A stretch of 64,000 bases of DNA from SZUA-547 sp963669315 (GCA_963669315.1 OY770021.1:3224001-3288000); one strand, 5' to 3'; shown: positions 45,089 through 54,333, counted from the first letter of the stretch. The notes: generated by a model not told the origin, from the sequence alone. Numbers and translations: made by a program.

Positions 45089-46054
45089 TTACATCCAGCC
45101 GCGTTCTTTGTAGTACTTCACGGCGCCCGGATGCAGTTCGGCGGTCAGGCCATCTGCGATCATCTGAGACTCCACCAGGTTGTTGAAGGCCGGATGCAGC
45201 TTCTTGAAGTCGTCGAAGTTTTCAAAGATCGCCTTCACCAACGCGTAAACTATGTCGTCAGACGCCCCGGCGGAGGTGACGATGGTCGCCTTGGGGCCCC
45301 AGCTCGGGATGTCGTCGGCGTTGCCCGGGTACATGCCGCCCGGAATCGTCGCCGCCGCGTAGGCGGAGTTTTCAGCCAGCAACTTGTCGATGCCAGCGCC
45401 AGCAAGCGGGACGATCTTTACGTCGCAGGTCGACGTTGCTTCCTGGCTCGACCCATTCGGCAGGCCAGCAGCCCAGATCGTGGCGTCGATTTTGCCGTCG
45501 CAAAGCGCGGCGGCCTGCTCAGAGGATTTCAGCTCAGCGGCCAGAGCGAAATCTTCGGCCTTCAGGCCCTCGTATTTCATCAGAGTTTCGGCCAGAACGC
45601 GGGTGCCCGAACCGGGATTCGCGATGTTGACCTTCTTGCCCTTCATGCTCTGCGTGTCGGTGATCCCGCTATCGGCGCGGGCCATGACGTGCAGCGGCTC
45701 AGGATGGACGGAGAAAAGCGAACGCAGATCAGCGTACGGTCCATCATCCTTGAACTGATCTGTGCCATTGATCGATTTGACCTGAACGTCCGACTGAATA
45801 ACGCCGAAATCCAACTCGCCCTGGCGGATGGTGCGGGCGTTGTAGACGGAGCCGCCGGTCGACTCGACCGAGCAGCGGATGCCATGCTCTTTGCGGCCCT
45901 TGTTCACCAGACGGCAGATCGCGCCGCCGGTTGGATAATAGACGCCGGTCACACCGCCGGTGCCGATGGTGATGAACGTTTGCTGCGCAAATGCGCCACT
46001 CGCGCCCATGGCTACGGCCAGCGCAGCGCCTGCGAATAATTTAGTGTTCAACAT
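45089..46054 (-). CDS. TAXI-family TRAP transporter solute receptor (first receptor)
   Basis: The 321-residue periplasmic protein starts with a Sec signal peptide (cleavage about residue 23, GAFAQQ) and has the TAXI hallmarks ITIGTGGVTGVYYPTGGAICRLVN and KGKKVNIANPGSGTR. GGGAG lies before the ATG. It binds the solute for the fused permease. The ligand is probably the substrate of the divergent GcvT-FAD/aminotransferase/BKACE enzymes, which is inference. Confidence 0.93.
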   Translation of the reverse strand: MLNTKLFAGAALAVAMGASGAFAQQTFITIGTGGVTGVYYPTGGAICRLVNKGRKEHGIRCSVESTGGSVYNARTIRQGELDFGVIQSDVQVKSINGTDQFKDDGPYADLRSLFSVHPEPLHVMARADSGITDTQSMKGKKVNIANPGSGTRVLAETLMKYEGLKAEDFALAAELKSSEQAAALCDGKIDATIWAAGLPNGSSQEATSTCDVKIVPLAGAGIDKLLAENSAYAAATIPGGMYPGNADDIPSWGPKATIVTSAGASDDIVYALVKAIFENFDDFKKLHPAFNNLVESQMIADGLTAELHPGAVKYYKERGWM

Positions 46055-46084
46055 CTCTTACTCCCTTGTTGATAGATGTGTTTT

Positions 46085-47008
46085 TTAGGTCGCCCAGTAT
46101 TGCCCCAGACTTTCGTGATAGGATTCGATTTCCTTTATTCTCGCTTCCGCCTCCGGCCCCGATTGAGCCACCAGCATGCTCATGATCGCTTCAGCCAGCA
46201 CCATGGTCGAAACGTAGGACGAAAAGAAGTGCGGACTGTCGCTCGGAAGGATAAAGCCTTCGCTTGCGAATTCCAGCGCCGGGCAGGTGTGCGTATCGGT
46301 TATGACGAGCAGAAACGCGCCTTTCTCGGCCGCCAACTGCGCCGCGCGCATCACCGTTTTCGCGAATTTCGGTTTGGATATCAGAATAAATGCGTCATTC
46401 CGCGTCGCATCGGCGGCCATAGTCGCCAAGTTCGGCCCCGCCTCATCGGCCATGAACCATTTGTCCGAAAACCATCCCGCCAGATAGTGCATGTAGTCGA
46501 TGACGCCACGTGATCCCAGCGAGCCGAGAAGCATCACTCTGTCAGCGTCTTTCAGCGTGTTGACGACCCGCTGCAGTTTGTCGATTTCGACCGCATGACT
46601 GAGGTCATCGATATTTTGAATACAGGCGGCAGCCTGGCGATAGAGCACCGCCTGTTTCTCATCCGAATCGCTCTTTGCCCGCGTTCGCAGGCTGCGGGCC
46701 TTGTCAGAGAAGGTGACGGCCCGGCGGCCAATTGCGTCGCGGCTCAATTCGCGCAACTCCTCATACGTTTCAAAGTCCAGAGCGCGCGCGAGGCGAGAGA
46801 AAGTCGATGGCGCCAGTCCGCTTGCGGCTGCGACTGAGCGCAGGCTGCGTGTGGCGACCTCGATCGGGCTTTCCATTACATAGTCGGCTGCGGCCTGAAG
46901 TTTTCCGCTCAACGCGCCGTAGCGCGCCGAAATTCGATCCTCGATGGACGGCGATGAATCCACACGACTCTCTTTTGCGAGTGTTTCAGGTGAAACGGAA
47001 CGTTCCAT
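46085..47008 (-). CDS. MurR/RpiR-family transcriptional regulator
   Basis: The 307-residue protein has an RpiR helix-turn-helix (AAASGLAPSTFSRLARALDF about residues 63-82) and a C-terminal SIS domain around residues 145-270 (VMLLGSLGSRGVIDYM). It diverges from the GcvT-FAD dehydrogenase gene and is first of the minus-strand run RpiR-TAXI-permease-UspA-TAXI. Paired TGAAAC/GTTTCA half sites lie in its first codons and in the divergent spacer, the likely operator. The effector is unknown. Confidence 0.88.
   Translation of the reverse strand: MERSVSPETLAKESRVDSSPSIEDRISARYGALSGKLQAAADYVMESPIEVATRSLRSVAAASGLAPSTFSRLARALDFETYEELRELSRDAIGRRAVTFSDKARSLRTRAKSDSDEKQAVLYRQAAACIQNIDDLSHAVEIDKLQRVVNTLKDADRVMLLGSLGSRGVIDYMHYLAGWFSDKWFMADEAGPNLATMAADATRNDAFILISKPKFAKTVMRAAQLAAEKGAFLLVITDTHTCPALEFASEGFILPSDSPHFFSSYVSTMVLAEAIMSMLVAQSGPEAEARIKEIESYHESLGQYWAT
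46983..46996. promoter_or_regulatory. Candidate RpiR half-site pair GTTTCA-GG-TGAAAC
   Basis: GTTTCAGGTGAAAC is a 6+2+6 dyad inside the first codons of rpiR. The same half sites, in inverted order, recur in the adjacent spacer at 47032-47047, which supports a regulatory meaning. Confidence 0.45.
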
Positions 47009-47031
47009 GTGTATTAATTCTTGTCAACTCA

Positions 47032-47047
47032 TGAAACATGCGTTTCA
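47032..47047. promoter_or_regulatory. Candidate RpiR operator TGAAAC-ATGC-GTTTCA
   Basis: A perfect 6+4+6 dyad lies 24 bases upstream of the rpiR start and 69 bases upstream of the divergent dehydrogenase start. It is well placed to control both transcripts. Confidence 0.6.
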
Positions 47048-47115
47048 GTGATTTCAACGGTTCTCCTTCGCTCTGATTGCGGTGGGAGGCCCCCTCGATT
47101 CGAAAGAGCCAACAG

Positions 47116-49545
47116 ATGCCCGACACCGCCTTGCCCCAAGAAGCGTCCGTCGTCGTCATCGGCGGCGGCGTCATGGGATGTTCGACGCTTTATCATTTGG
47201 CCAAGGAGGGTGTGACAGACGCGATCCTGCTGGAGCGCAATCAGCTGACCTCTGGCACCACATGGCATTCCGCGGCGCAGGTTCGGGCGCTTCGGTCGAC
47301 GCGCAACATGACGGACCTCATCCGTTATTCCATTTCGCTCTACGCTGATCTTGAGGCGGAAACAGGGCAGGCGGTGGGGTGGATCTGCAAAGGGTCGCTT
47401 TCCATCGCGACGACGGTTGATCGGTTGGTCCATGTGAAACGGCAGGAGGCGCTGGCGCATCTTTTCGATGTACGGGCCGATTCGGTCTCGGCGGGCGAGG
47501 CGGAAGAGCGCTGGCCGCTGATGAACGCCGATGATGTGATCGGCGCGGTTTGGTCGCCCGATGACGGGCGGGTCAGCCCCTCCGACCTCTGCGCTGCGTT
47601 GGTGAAAGGCGCAAGAACGCGCGGCGCGAAGATTTTCGAGAACACCGGCGTTGTCGGTATCCTGACCCAAGGGGGCAGGGTGGTCGGCGTGGAGACGACG
47701 CGCGGGCGCGTAAAATGCGACGCCATCGCGCTCTGCACCGGGCTTTGGAGTCGCGAGGCTGCGTCGATGGCGGGCGTCCGGGCGCCGATCTATCCATGCG
47801 AGCATTTCTATATGCTGACCAAGGCGGTGGAGGGGGCGGAAGGCAATCTGCCGACGCTCTCGGACCATGATCATCACCTCTATATCCGAGACGATTCCGG
47901 CGGTCTGCTGATCGGCTGCTTCGAGCCGATGGGCAAGCCGATCTCTCCGGAGCAGCTTGGCGAGGGGTTCGCCTTTCAACTTTTGCCGGAGGACTGGGAT
48001 CATTTCGAACCGATGATGATGAACGCGCTGCATCGTCTTCCAGCGCTGGAGACGGTGGAAGTCAAGTCGCTGCTGAACGGACCGGAAAGCTTTACGCCCG
48101 ATGGCGCCTTCCTGCTGGGCGAGGCTGCGGAAACCAGGGGGCTGTTTCTGGGCTGCGGGATGAACTCGGTTGGGATCGCGACCGGCGGCGGCGCCGGAAT
48201 GGCGCTGACCCACGCCATCCTGCACGGCCACACGCCGACGGATCTGCACGAAGTCGACCCGAAGCGCTTCGCCGACTGTTTCAACTCTGCGGAGGAGTTG
48301 GCGGCCCGCGCGCCTGAGGTGCTGGGCAAGCACTATGAGATCACCTATCCGGGGCGGCAATTCTCGACCGCTCGGGGGCTGCGCAAAACGCCGCTAGATG
48401 ACAGATGGCGCGCGGCGGATGGGCGTTTCGGCCAGTTTTATGGGTGGGAGCGGCCGCTCTATTTCGGCGGCCCGGCCAGCCCGACGCTGACATTCGATCG
48501 CCCGGAATGGTCTGATCAGGTTGGCGCCGAAGTCCGGCAAGCCCATGAGAAAGCTGCGATTTTCGATCAATCGACTTTTGGAAAAATTGAGGTCGAGGGG
48601 CCGGACGCCTGCACATTCCTGAACCGGATTTGCGCCAATCAGATGGACCGGGCGCCGGGATCCGCGATCTACACCGCGATGCTGAACGATCGTGGCGGCA
48701 TGGAGAGCGACTTGACTGCGATCCGCATTGCAGAAGATCACTATCGCCTGTTCGCCGGCACCGTATCCGTGCGGCGGGACATGTCGTGGTTAAAGCGGCA
48801 TCTCAAGAACGGTGAGCAAGTGCGCCTGACAGATAGCACCGAAGACTATGCGGTGCTTGGCCTGATGGGGCCGGAGTCGGCCCGGATCGCTGCGGCTGTG
48901 GGCGCAGGCGAGCTTAATGACCTGAAATACTTCAAGGCCGGTCCCGCCCATATCGCCGGGGCGCATGTGCGCGCCGTACGCCTGTCCTATGTTGGCGAGG
49001 CGGGGTGGGAGATCACTTGCCGGGCCGAAAATGCGGGGCGGATCTATGACGCGCTCACGGCGGAGGGCGCGCGCCCGGCAGGCGTGTACGCCCAAAGCTC
49101 GATGCGGATCGAGAAGGGCTTTCTCGCCTATGGGCATGATCTCGACACCGATATTACGCCGCTGGCGGCCGGGTTGGGCTTCGCCATTTCATGGGACACG
49201 GATTTCATAGGCAAGGACGCGCTGCGGCAACGGCTGGAGGAGCCGCGCAAACGCCAGATGGCGACCGTTCTGCTGGAGGATCAGGACGCCGTGCCGCTGG
49301 GCGATGAGCCGATTTATTTGGGTGGTGAGATCGCCGGGCAGACCACCTCCGCCGCCTATGGATATCGCATCGGGCGACCGGTTGCGCTGGGCTATCTGGA
49401 TGCGGGCGCGCACGAATTGAAATCCGGCCAGAAAGTGGAAATCGACATCTCCGGGCGACGCTGCGCCGGAACGGTCAGCCTGACCCCAGCCTTCGACCCA
49501 AAGGGCGCGCGAATGCGTCCCAAGAAACCAACAGCGGTGGAATAG
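47116..49545 (+). CDS. GcvT/FAD-type dimethylglycine/sarcosine dehydrogenase family protein
   Basis: The 809-residue protein joins an N-terminal DAO-type FAD domain (GGGVMG at 16-21; H51 in TSGTTWHSAAQ, the position covalently bound to FAD in dimethylglycine dehydrogenases) to a C-terminal aminomethyltransferase (GcvT) domain from about residue 430 that takes the one-carbon unit onto tetrahydrofolate. The ATG at 47116 is preferred over a TTG at 47077 because it starts just before the FAD motif. It demethylates an N-methyl amino acid. Following genes for an aminotransferase and a BKACE suggest the product is then deaminated and cleaved. Confidence 0.9.
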   Translation: MPDTALPQEASVVVIGGGVMGCSTLYHLAKEGVTDAILLERNQLTSGTTWHSAAQVRALRSTRNMTDLIRYSISLYADLEAETGQAVGWICKGSLSIATTVDRLVHVKRQEALAHLFDVRADSVSAGEAEERWPLMNADDVIGAVWSPDDGRVSPSDLCAALVKGARTRGAKIFENTGVVGILTQGGRVVGVETTRGRVKCDAIALCTGLWSREAASMAGVRAPIYPCEHFYMLTKAVEGAEGNLPTLSDHDHHLYIRDDSGGLLIGCFEPMGKPISPEQLGEGFAFQLLPEDWDHFEPMMMNALHRLPALETVEVKSLLNGPESFTPDGAFLLGEAAETRGLFLGCGMNSVGIATGGGAGMALTHAILHGHTPTDLHEVDPKRFADCFNSAEELAARAPEVLGKHYEITYPGRQFSTARGLRKTPLDDRWRAADGRFGQFYGWERPLYFGGPASPTLTFDRPEWSDQVGAEVRQAHEKAAIFDQSTFGKIEVEGPDACTFLNRICANQMDRAPGSAIYTAMLNDRGGMESDLTAIRIAEDHYRLFAGTVSVRRDMSWLKRHLKNGEQVRLTDSTEDYAVLGLMGPESARIAAAVGAGELNDLKYFKAGPAHIAGAHVRAVRLSYVGEAGWEITCRAENAGRIYDALTAEGARPAGVYAQSSMRIEKGFLAYGHDLDTDITPLAAGLGFAISWDTDFIGKDALRQRLEEPRKRQMATVLLEDQDAVPLGDEPIYLGGEIAGQTTSAAYGYRIGRPVALGYLDAGAHELKSGQKVEIDISGRRCAGTVSLTPAFDPKGARMRPKKPTAVE

Positions 49546-49568
49546 CCGCCAAAACAGGGAGGACCGCC

Positions 49569-50888
49569 ATGTCGCATGTGTTCGGTCGCCACACCAAATC
49601 TAACCTGCCCGTCGTCGCCGGGGGGGAGGGCTGCTATCTGATCGATACCGACGGCAAGCGTTATTTCGACGGGTCCGGCGGGGCGGCGGTGTCCTGCCTC
49701 GGGCACGGCGATCCGGACGTGATCGCGGCGATCAAGGATCAGGTCGACCGGATCGCCTGGGCGCATACCGGGTTTTTCACTTCCGAACCGGCGGAGCAAC
49801 TGGCCGATCTGTTGATCCAACATGCGCCTGAGGGGATTGAGAAGGTCTATTTCGTCTCTGGCGGGTCCGAGGCGGTGGAGGCGTCGCTTAAGCTCGCCCG
49901 GCAATACTTCACAGAGATTGGCCAGCCGGAGCGGACCAGAATTATCGCCCGGCGCCAGAGCTATCACGGCAATACGCTGGGCGGGCTGGCGACGGGCGGC
50001 AATGAATGGCGGCGCGCGCAATTCGCGCCTTTGCTGATCGAGACCAGCCATATCTCGGCCTGTTACGAGTATCGCGGGCGCGGAGAGGGCGAGAGCGCCT
50101 ACGACTATGGCCAGCGCGTCGCGAATGAGCTGGAGGCAGAGATCGAGCGCCTGGGCCCGGAAACGGTGATGGCGTTCGTCGCCGAGCCTGTGGTCGGCGC
50201 GACTGCCGGGGCGGTCCCGCCAGTCGAGGGATATTTCAAGCGCATTCGGGAGATCTGCGACAGATACGGCGTGCTGCTGATCCTCGATGAGGTAATGTGC
50301 GGCATGGGCCGGACAGGCACGCTGTTCGCCTGTGAGCGGGACGGCGTCTCTCCCGACATCATGGCCATCGCGAAAGGGCTTGGCGCCGGGTATCAGCCGA
50401 TTGGCGCAATGCTCTGCACAGACAGGATTTTCGGGGCGATCAAGGACGGATCAGGCTTTTTTCAGCATGGCCACACCTATATGGGCCACCCAACCGCCTG
50501 CGCGGCCGGTCTGGCGGTTCTCACCAAGCTCGCGGCGGGCGGGATGATGAGCCATGTGCGGGAGATGGGCGACAAGCTGGACGCCACATTGCAAGACGCG
50601 TTTGGCCAGCACCCGCATATCGGCGACCTCCGTGGCCGTGGCCTGTTCCGCGGAATCGAAATCGTTCAGGATCGGGAGACGAAAGAACCTTTCGACCCGG
50701 CGCGCGGCGTCGCCAAGAAGGTCAAGGCGGCGGCGATGCAGGCGGGTCTTGCCTGTTATCCGATGGGCGGCACGATCGATGGCGTGCGGGGCGACCATGT
50801 GATGCTGGCGCCGCCGTTTATCATCCGGGACGCGCATGTTGACGAGATCGTCGGCAAGCTGGGCGCGGCTTTCGACGCGGTGTTGTGA
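49569..50888 (+). CDS. PLP-dependent class III aminotransferase
   Basis: The 439-residue enzyme has SGGSEAVEAS near residue 97, the cofactor aspartate in LILDEVMCG, and the PLP lysine K269 in AIAKGLGAGYQP. GGGAGG precedes the ATG. Class III enzymes act on omega- or beta-amino groups. It lies 23 bases after the demethylase and overlaps the BKACE gene by 4 bases, so a beta-amino acid to beta-keto acid step is a natural inference. Confidence 0.92.
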   Translation: MSHVFGRHTKSNLPVVAGGEGCYLIDTDGKRYFDGSGGAAVSCLGHGDPDVIAAIKDQVDRIAWAHTGFFTSEPAEQLADLLIQHAPEGIEKVYFVSGGSEAVEASLKLARQYFTEIGQPERTRIIARRQSYHGNTLGGLATGGNEWRRAQFAPLLIETSHISACYEYRGRGEGESAYDYGQRVANELEAEIERLGPETVMAFVAEPVVGATAGAVPPVEGYFKRIREICDRYGVLLILDEVMCGMGRTGTLFACERDGVSPDIMAIAKGLGAGYQPIGAMLCTDRIFGAIKDGSGFFQHGHTYMGHPTACAAGLAVLTKLAAGGMMSHVREMGDKLDATLQDAFGQHPHIGDLRGRGLFRGIEIVQDRETKEPFDPARGVAKKVKAAAMQAGLACYPMGGTIDGVRGDHVMLAPPFIIRDAHVDEIVGKLGAAFDAVL

Positions 50889-51664
50889 AGACGCTGCCGA
50901 GAATCATGGTCGCGCCCAATGGCGCGCGGCGGACCAAGGCGGATCACCCGGCATTGCCTGTCACGATCCCCGAGATCGTTGAGACGGCCAGAGCCTGCTT
51001 TGAGGCGGGCGCCGGCGCCATCCATGCGCATGTTCGAGACGCTGAGCAGCGCCATGTATTGGACGCCGGTCTTTGCCGTGAACTTCTGGCCGAGATGGCT
51101 GTGCAGGTTCCCGGCATGCAGGTTCAGATCACCAGCGAAGCCGTGGGCCGGTATTCGCCAGCTGAGCAGCGTGCATTGACGCGGGAGGTCCGACCCAAGG
51201 CGGTCTCCGTCGCGCTGTCTGAAATGATGTCTGACGGCGATGAAGCGTGCGCGCGCGAATTTTACCATTGGGCCAATGAGGAGGGCATCGCGGTCCAGCA
51301 CATCCTCTATTCCGTCGAGGATGAGGCCCGCCTGTTTGAGCTTATTCGTAAAGAAGTTATCCCATTTGCGCCCTTGCAGGTCCTGTTTGTACTCGGCCGA
51401 TACGCCAAGGGGCAGGATAGCGCTCCGGAGGATCTGACACCGTTCCTTGGGATGATTGAGGCGGTGACGGATGGCGCGCCTCCAATCGATTGGGCGGTCT
51501 GCGCCTTCGGTCAGGGAGAGACGGAATGCCTTGCCGACGCCGCTCAGCGAGGCGGCAAGGTTCGGGTCGGGTTCGAAAACTCCATCTGGAACGCGGACGG
51601 GTCTGTCGCGCGAGACAACGCGGAGCGGGTCGCGGAAGTCGCGACCCGCATCGCTGCCGGTTAG
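50885..51664 (+). CDS. BKACE-family beta-keto acid cleavage enzyme (DUF849), short form
   Basis: The 259-residue protein has the zinc-site H47-x-H49 in IHAHVRD and the later GFENSIWNADG segment. It starts at GTG overlapping the aminotransferase stop (GTGA), and is about 18 residues shorter than the BKACE at 30771 with little sequence similarity outside the motifs, so the two probably use different keto acids. It would cleave the keto acid made by the aminotransferase, using acetyl-CoA. Its stop overlaps the convergent DUF2189 gene. Confidence 0.85.
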   Translation: MKTLPRIMVAPNGARRTKADHPALPVTIPEIVETARACFEAGAGAIHAHVRDAEQRHVLDAGLCRELLAEMAVQVPGMQVQITSEAVGRYSPAEQRALTREVRPKAVSVALSEMMSDGDEACAREFYHWANEEGIAVQHILYSVEDEARLFELIRKEVIPFAPLQVLFVLGRYAKGQDSAPEDLTPFLGMIEAVTDGAPPIDWAVCAFGQGETECLADAAQRGGKVRVGFENSIWNADGSVARDNAERVAEVATRIAAG

Positions 51665-52473
51665 GCCGCCTCCGGTTCTTCCTCGCGCACCACCGCGCAT
51701 TCATAGAGGTGCCATGTGGCGTGTCCGAGTATGGGCAGGATTACGATCATGCCCAGGAATGCGGGCACCATCGCGGCCACGGCCAACAGGGTCACCACGA
51801 TTCCCCAGGTGATCATGGGCGCCGGATTGCCAAGCACGGTCTTGAAGCTCAGCACCATGGCGGTGACGAAATCCAGCTCTTTATCCAGAAGGAGCGGCAT
51901 GGAGATCACGGTCGAGGAGAACAGGATGAAGGCGAGGAATGCGCCGACGATGGTTCCCACGAACAGGAACCCGATGCCGTTCGCCGTTGTCGCGACGGAC
52001 ACGACAAATTCACCGAGATCCGAAAAATTCGCCGAGCTCAGGAAGAGCGCCAGCATAAGGCGCACCTGATAGATCCAGATCCAGAAGATGAAGAGGATGA
52101 TGAAAGCCATCCAGCCGAGCTGGCGTTTGCTTTGCCGAAACACGACGCCCAGTATTTCGCCCATGATCAGCGGCTCGCCCTCGCGCATGCGACGGCTGAC
52201 TTCGTAGAGGCCGACGGCCACGAATGGCCCGACCAGCGGAAAGCCAATCGCCACGGGAATGATCATCCAGGGGATGTCCAGGATGGTCAGCGCAGCGAAG
52301 ATCAATATTCCGCCCGCTGCATAGATGCCGCCGAAGAACAGGCCATACATCGGGGCCTTAATGAAGTCGTCGCAACCGGCGCGCAGGGATGCCCAGATGT
52401 CATCCGTGCTGACAGGTTTCAGATTCGGAATTGGGGGAGGCGTGTAGGTCGCTGTCTGGCCGGTATCGGTCAT
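51661..52473 (-). CDS. DUF2189 family integral membrane protein
   Basis: The 270-residue protein has about six helices, with DUF2189 features DIWASLRAGCDDFIKAP, GFPLVGPFVAVGLYEVSRR and ILGHATWHLYE. The ATG at 52473 is taken because it begins at the usual proline-rich lead-in; an in-frame ATG 18 codons upstream lacks homologous sequence. Function is unknown. It is on the same strand as the D-2-hydroxyacid dehydrogenase but separated by about 134 bases. Confidence 0.83.
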   Translation of the reverse strand: MTDTGQTATYTPPPIPNLKPVSTDDIWASLRAGCDDFIKAPMYGLFFGGIYAAGGILIFAALTILDIPWMIIPVAIGFPLVGPFVAVGLYEVSRRMREGEPLIMGEILGVVFRQSKRQLGWMAFIILFIFWIWIYQVRLMLALFLSSANFSDLGEFVVSVATTANGIGFLFVGTIVGAFLAFILFSSTVISMPLLLDKELDFVTAMVLSFKTVLGNPAPMITWGIVVTLLAVAAMVPAFLGMIVILPILGHATWHLYECAVVREEEPEAA

Positions 52474-52607
52474 TTTCTCTGGTCCTGAATGCTTGGGCCT
52501 TAATGCGTCGCCGACCACGCCCTTCAACGGGCCAGCCTGCGCATTAGAAGGGCGAAGGCGGATTCGTTCAAGCGGTTGAGGATGCGTAATGTCGGCGCGC
52601 TGCGCGA

Positions 52608-53570
52608 CTAAAGCCGATCCTTCGGCTCTTCGCCTGCGAAGAAGGCGTCGAGATTATCCAGCGCGCGGAAGCCCATCGCATCGCGAGTGCGCAACGTGGC
52701 GCTGCCCACATGGGGCATCATGTAAATCTCTTCCCGCGCTGCGAAGGCCGGATTGCCGCCGGGTTCGTTCTGAAAGCAATCGAGACCCGCGGCGGCCAGC
52801 TTGCCCGACTCGATCGCGGCCAGAAGCGCGGCCTCATCCACCAGCGCGCCGCGCGCCGAATTCACCAGCACCGCGCCGTCCGGCAGCAATTCGAGCGTAT
52901 CGGAATTTATGATGCCAGTCGTCTCGGGTGTCGCAGGGCAATGCAGCGACAGGAAGTCGGCCATGGGCAGCAACGTCTCCAAGCTTTCATGAAAGATTGC
53001 GCCCGCCTCAACTTCAGGGTTCAGTCGAGAGCGGTTGTGATAATGGACCTCCATATCGAAACCGCGCGCCTTCTTAGCGAATGCCCGGCCCACGCGGCCC
53101 ATGCCGATGATCCCGACCCGAGCGCCTGATACCTGCTTGCCGACCATGAAGGCGGGGCTCCAGCTGTCCCAAGCGCCTGTGCGCACCAGCCGGTCGCCCT
53201 CCACCGCGCGTCGGGCGGCGCAGAGCATCAGCATCATTGCGAGCTCAGCGGTCGCGTCCGAGAGGACGTCCGGCGTGTTGGTGACCGCGATCCCACGGGC
53301 CTTGAGAGCGGGTAGGTCGCAGTGATCCACCCCGACCGAGTGATTGGCGATGATCTTCAGCCTCGGGTCGAGCTTGGCCGCGACCTCGGCCGAGAAAAGC
53401 TCCGAATGGCAGGGAAGCATGGCGTCGACACGGCCGCTCATCGCGATGATCTCTTCCGCTGAGCCCGGCGTGTCGGCCTCCTTGGTGATTACCCGATAGT
53501 CCCGCCGCGCCCGCGCCAGAGTCGCATCGGACAGTTTGCGGGGTATCCAGACGACGGGTTTTTCGGTCAT
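52608..53570 (-). CDS. D-2-hydroxyacid dehydrogenase family protein
   Basis: The 320-residue enzyme has NHSVGVDHCDLPALKARGI, the NAD-binding GIIGMGRVGRAFA, and the catalytic arginine (NSARGALVDE), glutamate (NEPGGNPAF) and histidine (MPHVGSAT). It reduces a 2-oxoacid such as glyoxylate or hydroxypyruvate. It is the last gene of the TRAP-amidase operon on the minus strand (24 bases after the ABM-domain gene). Confidence 0.87.
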   Translation of the reverse strand: MTEKPVVWIPRKLSDATLARARRDYRVITKEADTPGSAEEIIAMSGRVDAMLPCHSELFSAEVAAKLDPRLKIIANHSVGVDHCDLPALKARGIAVTNTPDVLSDATAELAMMLMLCAARRAVEGDRLVRTGAWDSWSPAFMVGKQVSGARVGIIGMGRVGRAFAKKARGFDMEVHYHNRSRLNPEVEAGAIFHESLETLLPMADFLSLHCPATPETTGIINSDTLELLPDGAVLVNSARGALVDEAALLAAIESGKLAAAGLDCFQNEPGGNPAFAAREEIYMMPHVGSATLRTRDAMGFRALDNLDAFFAGEEPKDRL

Positions 53571-53594
53571 GCCTATCTCTCCCTCAGCGCCTGC

Positions 53595-54143
53595 TCATTC
53601 AGCACGTGCGGCCCACTTGTTCAGAAGCCGAGTCGTCCAAGGCAAGAACACGTAGCTGATCAAACCGACATTAACGCAGATGAGCGCAAACGCTCTCAAA
53701 GCCTCAGGCGCGCTATCCGGCCAAACGAGGCTCAGAGCTGGCCCCAGCGTCCAACCGAGGACGTTGATCCAGATGATCAGCGCCACAACCGTTTTCCATT
53801 TTTTAGGTGTCGGGTGGGCGCTGGCGAGAACATCAAGCCCGCCAATCCATTCGATGGAAGTGTCACCCTCCACAACGGCGTTGAGCCGGGCGACGAGTTC
53901 TTTGCGGACCGGAGAATCCTCCCAGGCGATCTGACCAGATACGTTGGAGAACGTGACCAGCGATATGAAGCGGTCATTCGTTTCAGGCCCCGGCTCTATG
54001 TTCCTGATGCTTATAAAGCCGGGCTGCTTCTCCAGCGCTGGTGTGAACTCATTGAGAATCTCTTTGAATTCTTCCAGTCGGTCGGCTTGCACGCGTCTGG
54101 ATATGAAGGCTGTGACCGGCGTATCGTGAGCTGGCTTCGCCAA
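53595..54143 (-). CDS. Antibiotic-biosynthesis-monooxygenase (ABM)-like domain membrane protein
   Basis: The 182-residue protein has an N-terminal ABM/dimeric alpha-beta barrel (VTAFISRRVQADRLEEFKEI and PGFISIRNIEPG, residues 10-95) and two membrane helices (about 122-142 and 150-170). It starts at TTG, two bases after the small gene before it, with GGAGGG inside that gene's last codons. ABM domains often bind flavin or quinone-like small molecules; the function of membrane-tethered forms is not established. Confidence 0.75.
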   Translation of the reverse strand: MAKPAHDTPVTAFISRRVQADRLEEFKEILNEFTPALEKQPGFISIRNIEPGPETNDRFISLVTFSNVSGQIAWEDSPVRKELVARLNAVVEGDTSIEWIGGLDVLASAHPTPKKWKTVVALIIWINVLGWTLGPALSLVWPDSAPEALRAFALICVNVGLISYVFLPWTTRLLNKWAARAE

Positions 54144-54145
54144 CG

Positions 54146-54319
54146 CTACCCTCCATTTTCGCCGTTCTTACCCTTGGTGGAGGTGAAGAAGTCATACCCA
54201 ACCAGCGAGACGGTCAGGCACACGACCGCGATGAGGTCGGGCGAGGGGACATAGATCACGAGAATTGCAACGAATCCTGCGAATGTGGCGAAGGCGAGCA
54301 GGGCCATAAGCTTGTTCAT
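54146..54319 (-). CDS. Small 57-residue two-helix membrane protein
   Basis: The frame begins MNKLMALLAFATFAGFVAIL and has two hydrophobic stretches (about residues 4-23 and 28-43) then a polar glycine-rich tail. GGAGAG lies 7 bases before the ATG, and its end contains the ribosome-binding site for the ABM-domain gene, so the pair is coupled. I recognise no family. It lies between an amidase and an ABM-domain membrane protein, so it may be a membrane partner of the latter. Confidence 0.7.
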   Translation of the reverse strand: MNKLMALLAFATFAGFVAILVIYVPSPDLIAVVCLTVSLVGYDFFTSTKGKNGENGG

Positions 54320-54333
54320 CGTGGTCTCTCCTT

